Shown here: positions 5,820 to 6,386 of the stretch, piece by piece
Layout of the letters: the number at the start of each line of letters is the position of its first letter
How positions within the stretch are numbered: position 1 is the first letter of the stretch
Assembly (NCBI GenBank): GCA_017628935.1
Contig: JAGBYC010000072.1
Location: forward strand, 1-6,386
Length of the DNA: 6,386 nucleotides
Reading direction: 5' to 3'
From: Clostridia bacterium
GTDB taxonomy: Bacteria; Bacillota; Clostridia; Christensenellales; Borkfalkiaceae
Program-made: the position numbers and the translations under genes
The notes under the pieces: generated by a model
The model's input: the letters and a program-made list of their open reading frames with translations, nothing else
Told to the model about the DNA's origin: nothing
The model's database searches: none

Positions 5820-6386
5820 TGGGTAAAGACGTAATTATCGCGTGCGACTTTGACGGCGCTGAAAAAACGTTAGAATTTTTAGATAAATTTACCGGCAAAA
5901 AACCATTTGTTAAAATAGGTATGGAACTTTACTATTCAGCAGGTCCTGAAATAGTACGTGAAATTAAAAAACGTGGGCATAAAATATTTTTAGACCTTAA
6001 ACTTCACGATATTCCTAACACCGTTAAAAAATCAATGGCTGTACTTTCTAAACTTGACGTTGATATGTGTAACTTACACGCGTCGGGCACTAAAAATATG
6101 ATGAAAGCAGCACTTGAAGGCTTAACTCGTGAAGACGGCACACGCCCTATTTTAATAGCCGTAACTCAACTTACTTCAACTGACGAAGAAAGTATGAGAA
6201 ACGACCTTTTAATTGAAAAACCTATTGCCGACGTAGTTATGCACTACGCTAAAATTTCTAAAGAAAGTGGTTTAGACGGAGTTGTATGTTCTCCACTTGA
6301 AGCAGGTAAGGTTCACGATTATTGTGGTAAAAACTTTATTACCGTTCCGCCAGGCGTTCGTTTTGCAGGTGGCGAAATAGGTGACC
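5819..6386 (+). CDS. pyrF: Orotidine 5'-phosphate decarboxylase (3' end outside window)
   Basis: PyrF decarboxylates OMP to UMP, the last step of the pathway, without a cofactor. The frame runs open from the ATG at 5819 to the window edge, giving 189 complete codons of a protein usually about 230-240 residues. It resembles the Bacillus-type enzyme throughout. The active-site residues are Asp10 (IACDF), Lys32 (FVKIGMEL) and the Asp59, Lys61, Asp64 set in FLDLKLHDIP. NLHASG, LIAVTQLTS, the nucleotide-loop region LLIEKPIADVVMHYAK and SGLDGVVCSPLEA follow. The late motif reads VPPGVR where relatives usually have (V)TPG(I/V)R, a mild deviation next to the phosphate-binding region. The start overlaps the pyrD stop by one base (TAATG) and has AGGAGG upstream, so translation is probably coupled. 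The barrel's final strand and helix are not visible. Confidence 0.97.
   Translation, partial: MGKDVIIACDFDGAEKTLEFLDKFTGKKPFVKIGMELYYSAGPEIVREIKKRGHKIFLDLKLHDIPNTVKKSMAVLSKLDVDMCNLHASGTKNMMKAALEGLTREDGTRPILIAVTQLTSTDEESMRNDLLIEKPIADVVMHYAKISKESGLDGVVCSPLEAGKVHDYCGKNFITVPPGVRFAGGEIGD

Overview
This window is a stretch of a bacterial de novo pyrimidine (UMP) biosynthesis operon, all read on the + strand. The order is pyrC (3' part only), carB (pyrAB), pyrK, pyrD (class 1B, pyrDB type) and pyrF (5' part only). The sequence is AT-rich and every complete gene has a purine-rich Shine-Dalgarno site. Class 1B dihydroorotate dehydrogenase is paired with its PyrK iron-sulfur flavoprotein partner, and the order carB-pyrK-pyrD-pyrF matches the Bacillus/Clostridium arrangement. 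Together these point to a low-GC Firmicute, most likely a clostridial lineage. Several divergent positions in CarB and PyrC suggest it is not a close relative of the usual model species. I cannot name a genus.

Layout: 2-706 encodes the C-terminal 234 residues of dihydroorotase. A 37-base gap with a GGAGG site leads to carB (744-3917), the 1057-residue large subunit of carbamoyl-phosphate synthetase. The next 265 bases (3918-4182) carry no gene. They hold two tandem, same-orientation copies of a roughly 117-base element with a period of 120-121 bases, each able to fold into a long interrupted hairpin. pyrK (4183-4914) follows and overlaps pyrD (4908-5819) by 7 bases. pyrD overlaps pyrF (5819 to the window edge) by one base (TAATG), so pyrK-pyrD-pyrF looks translationally coupled.

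Together the genes cover carbamoyl phosphate synthesis (CarB), dihydroorotate formation (PyrC), oxidation to orotate with electrons passed to NAD+ (PyrD+PyrK), and decarboxylation of OMP to UMP (PyrF). The glutaminase subunit gene carA, which lies between pyrC and carB in Bacillus, is absent from that place. pyrB and pyrE would have to lie outside the window.

The feature most worth following is the tandem element at 3917-4153. Its two copies have diverged, but several substitutions are paired and preserve base pairing, while the loop and internal-loop sequences are identical. That is the pattern expected of a selected RNA (or single-stranded DNA) structure. It lies inside the operon directly upstream of the coupled pyrK-pyrD-pyrF block and I do not recognise it as a known family.
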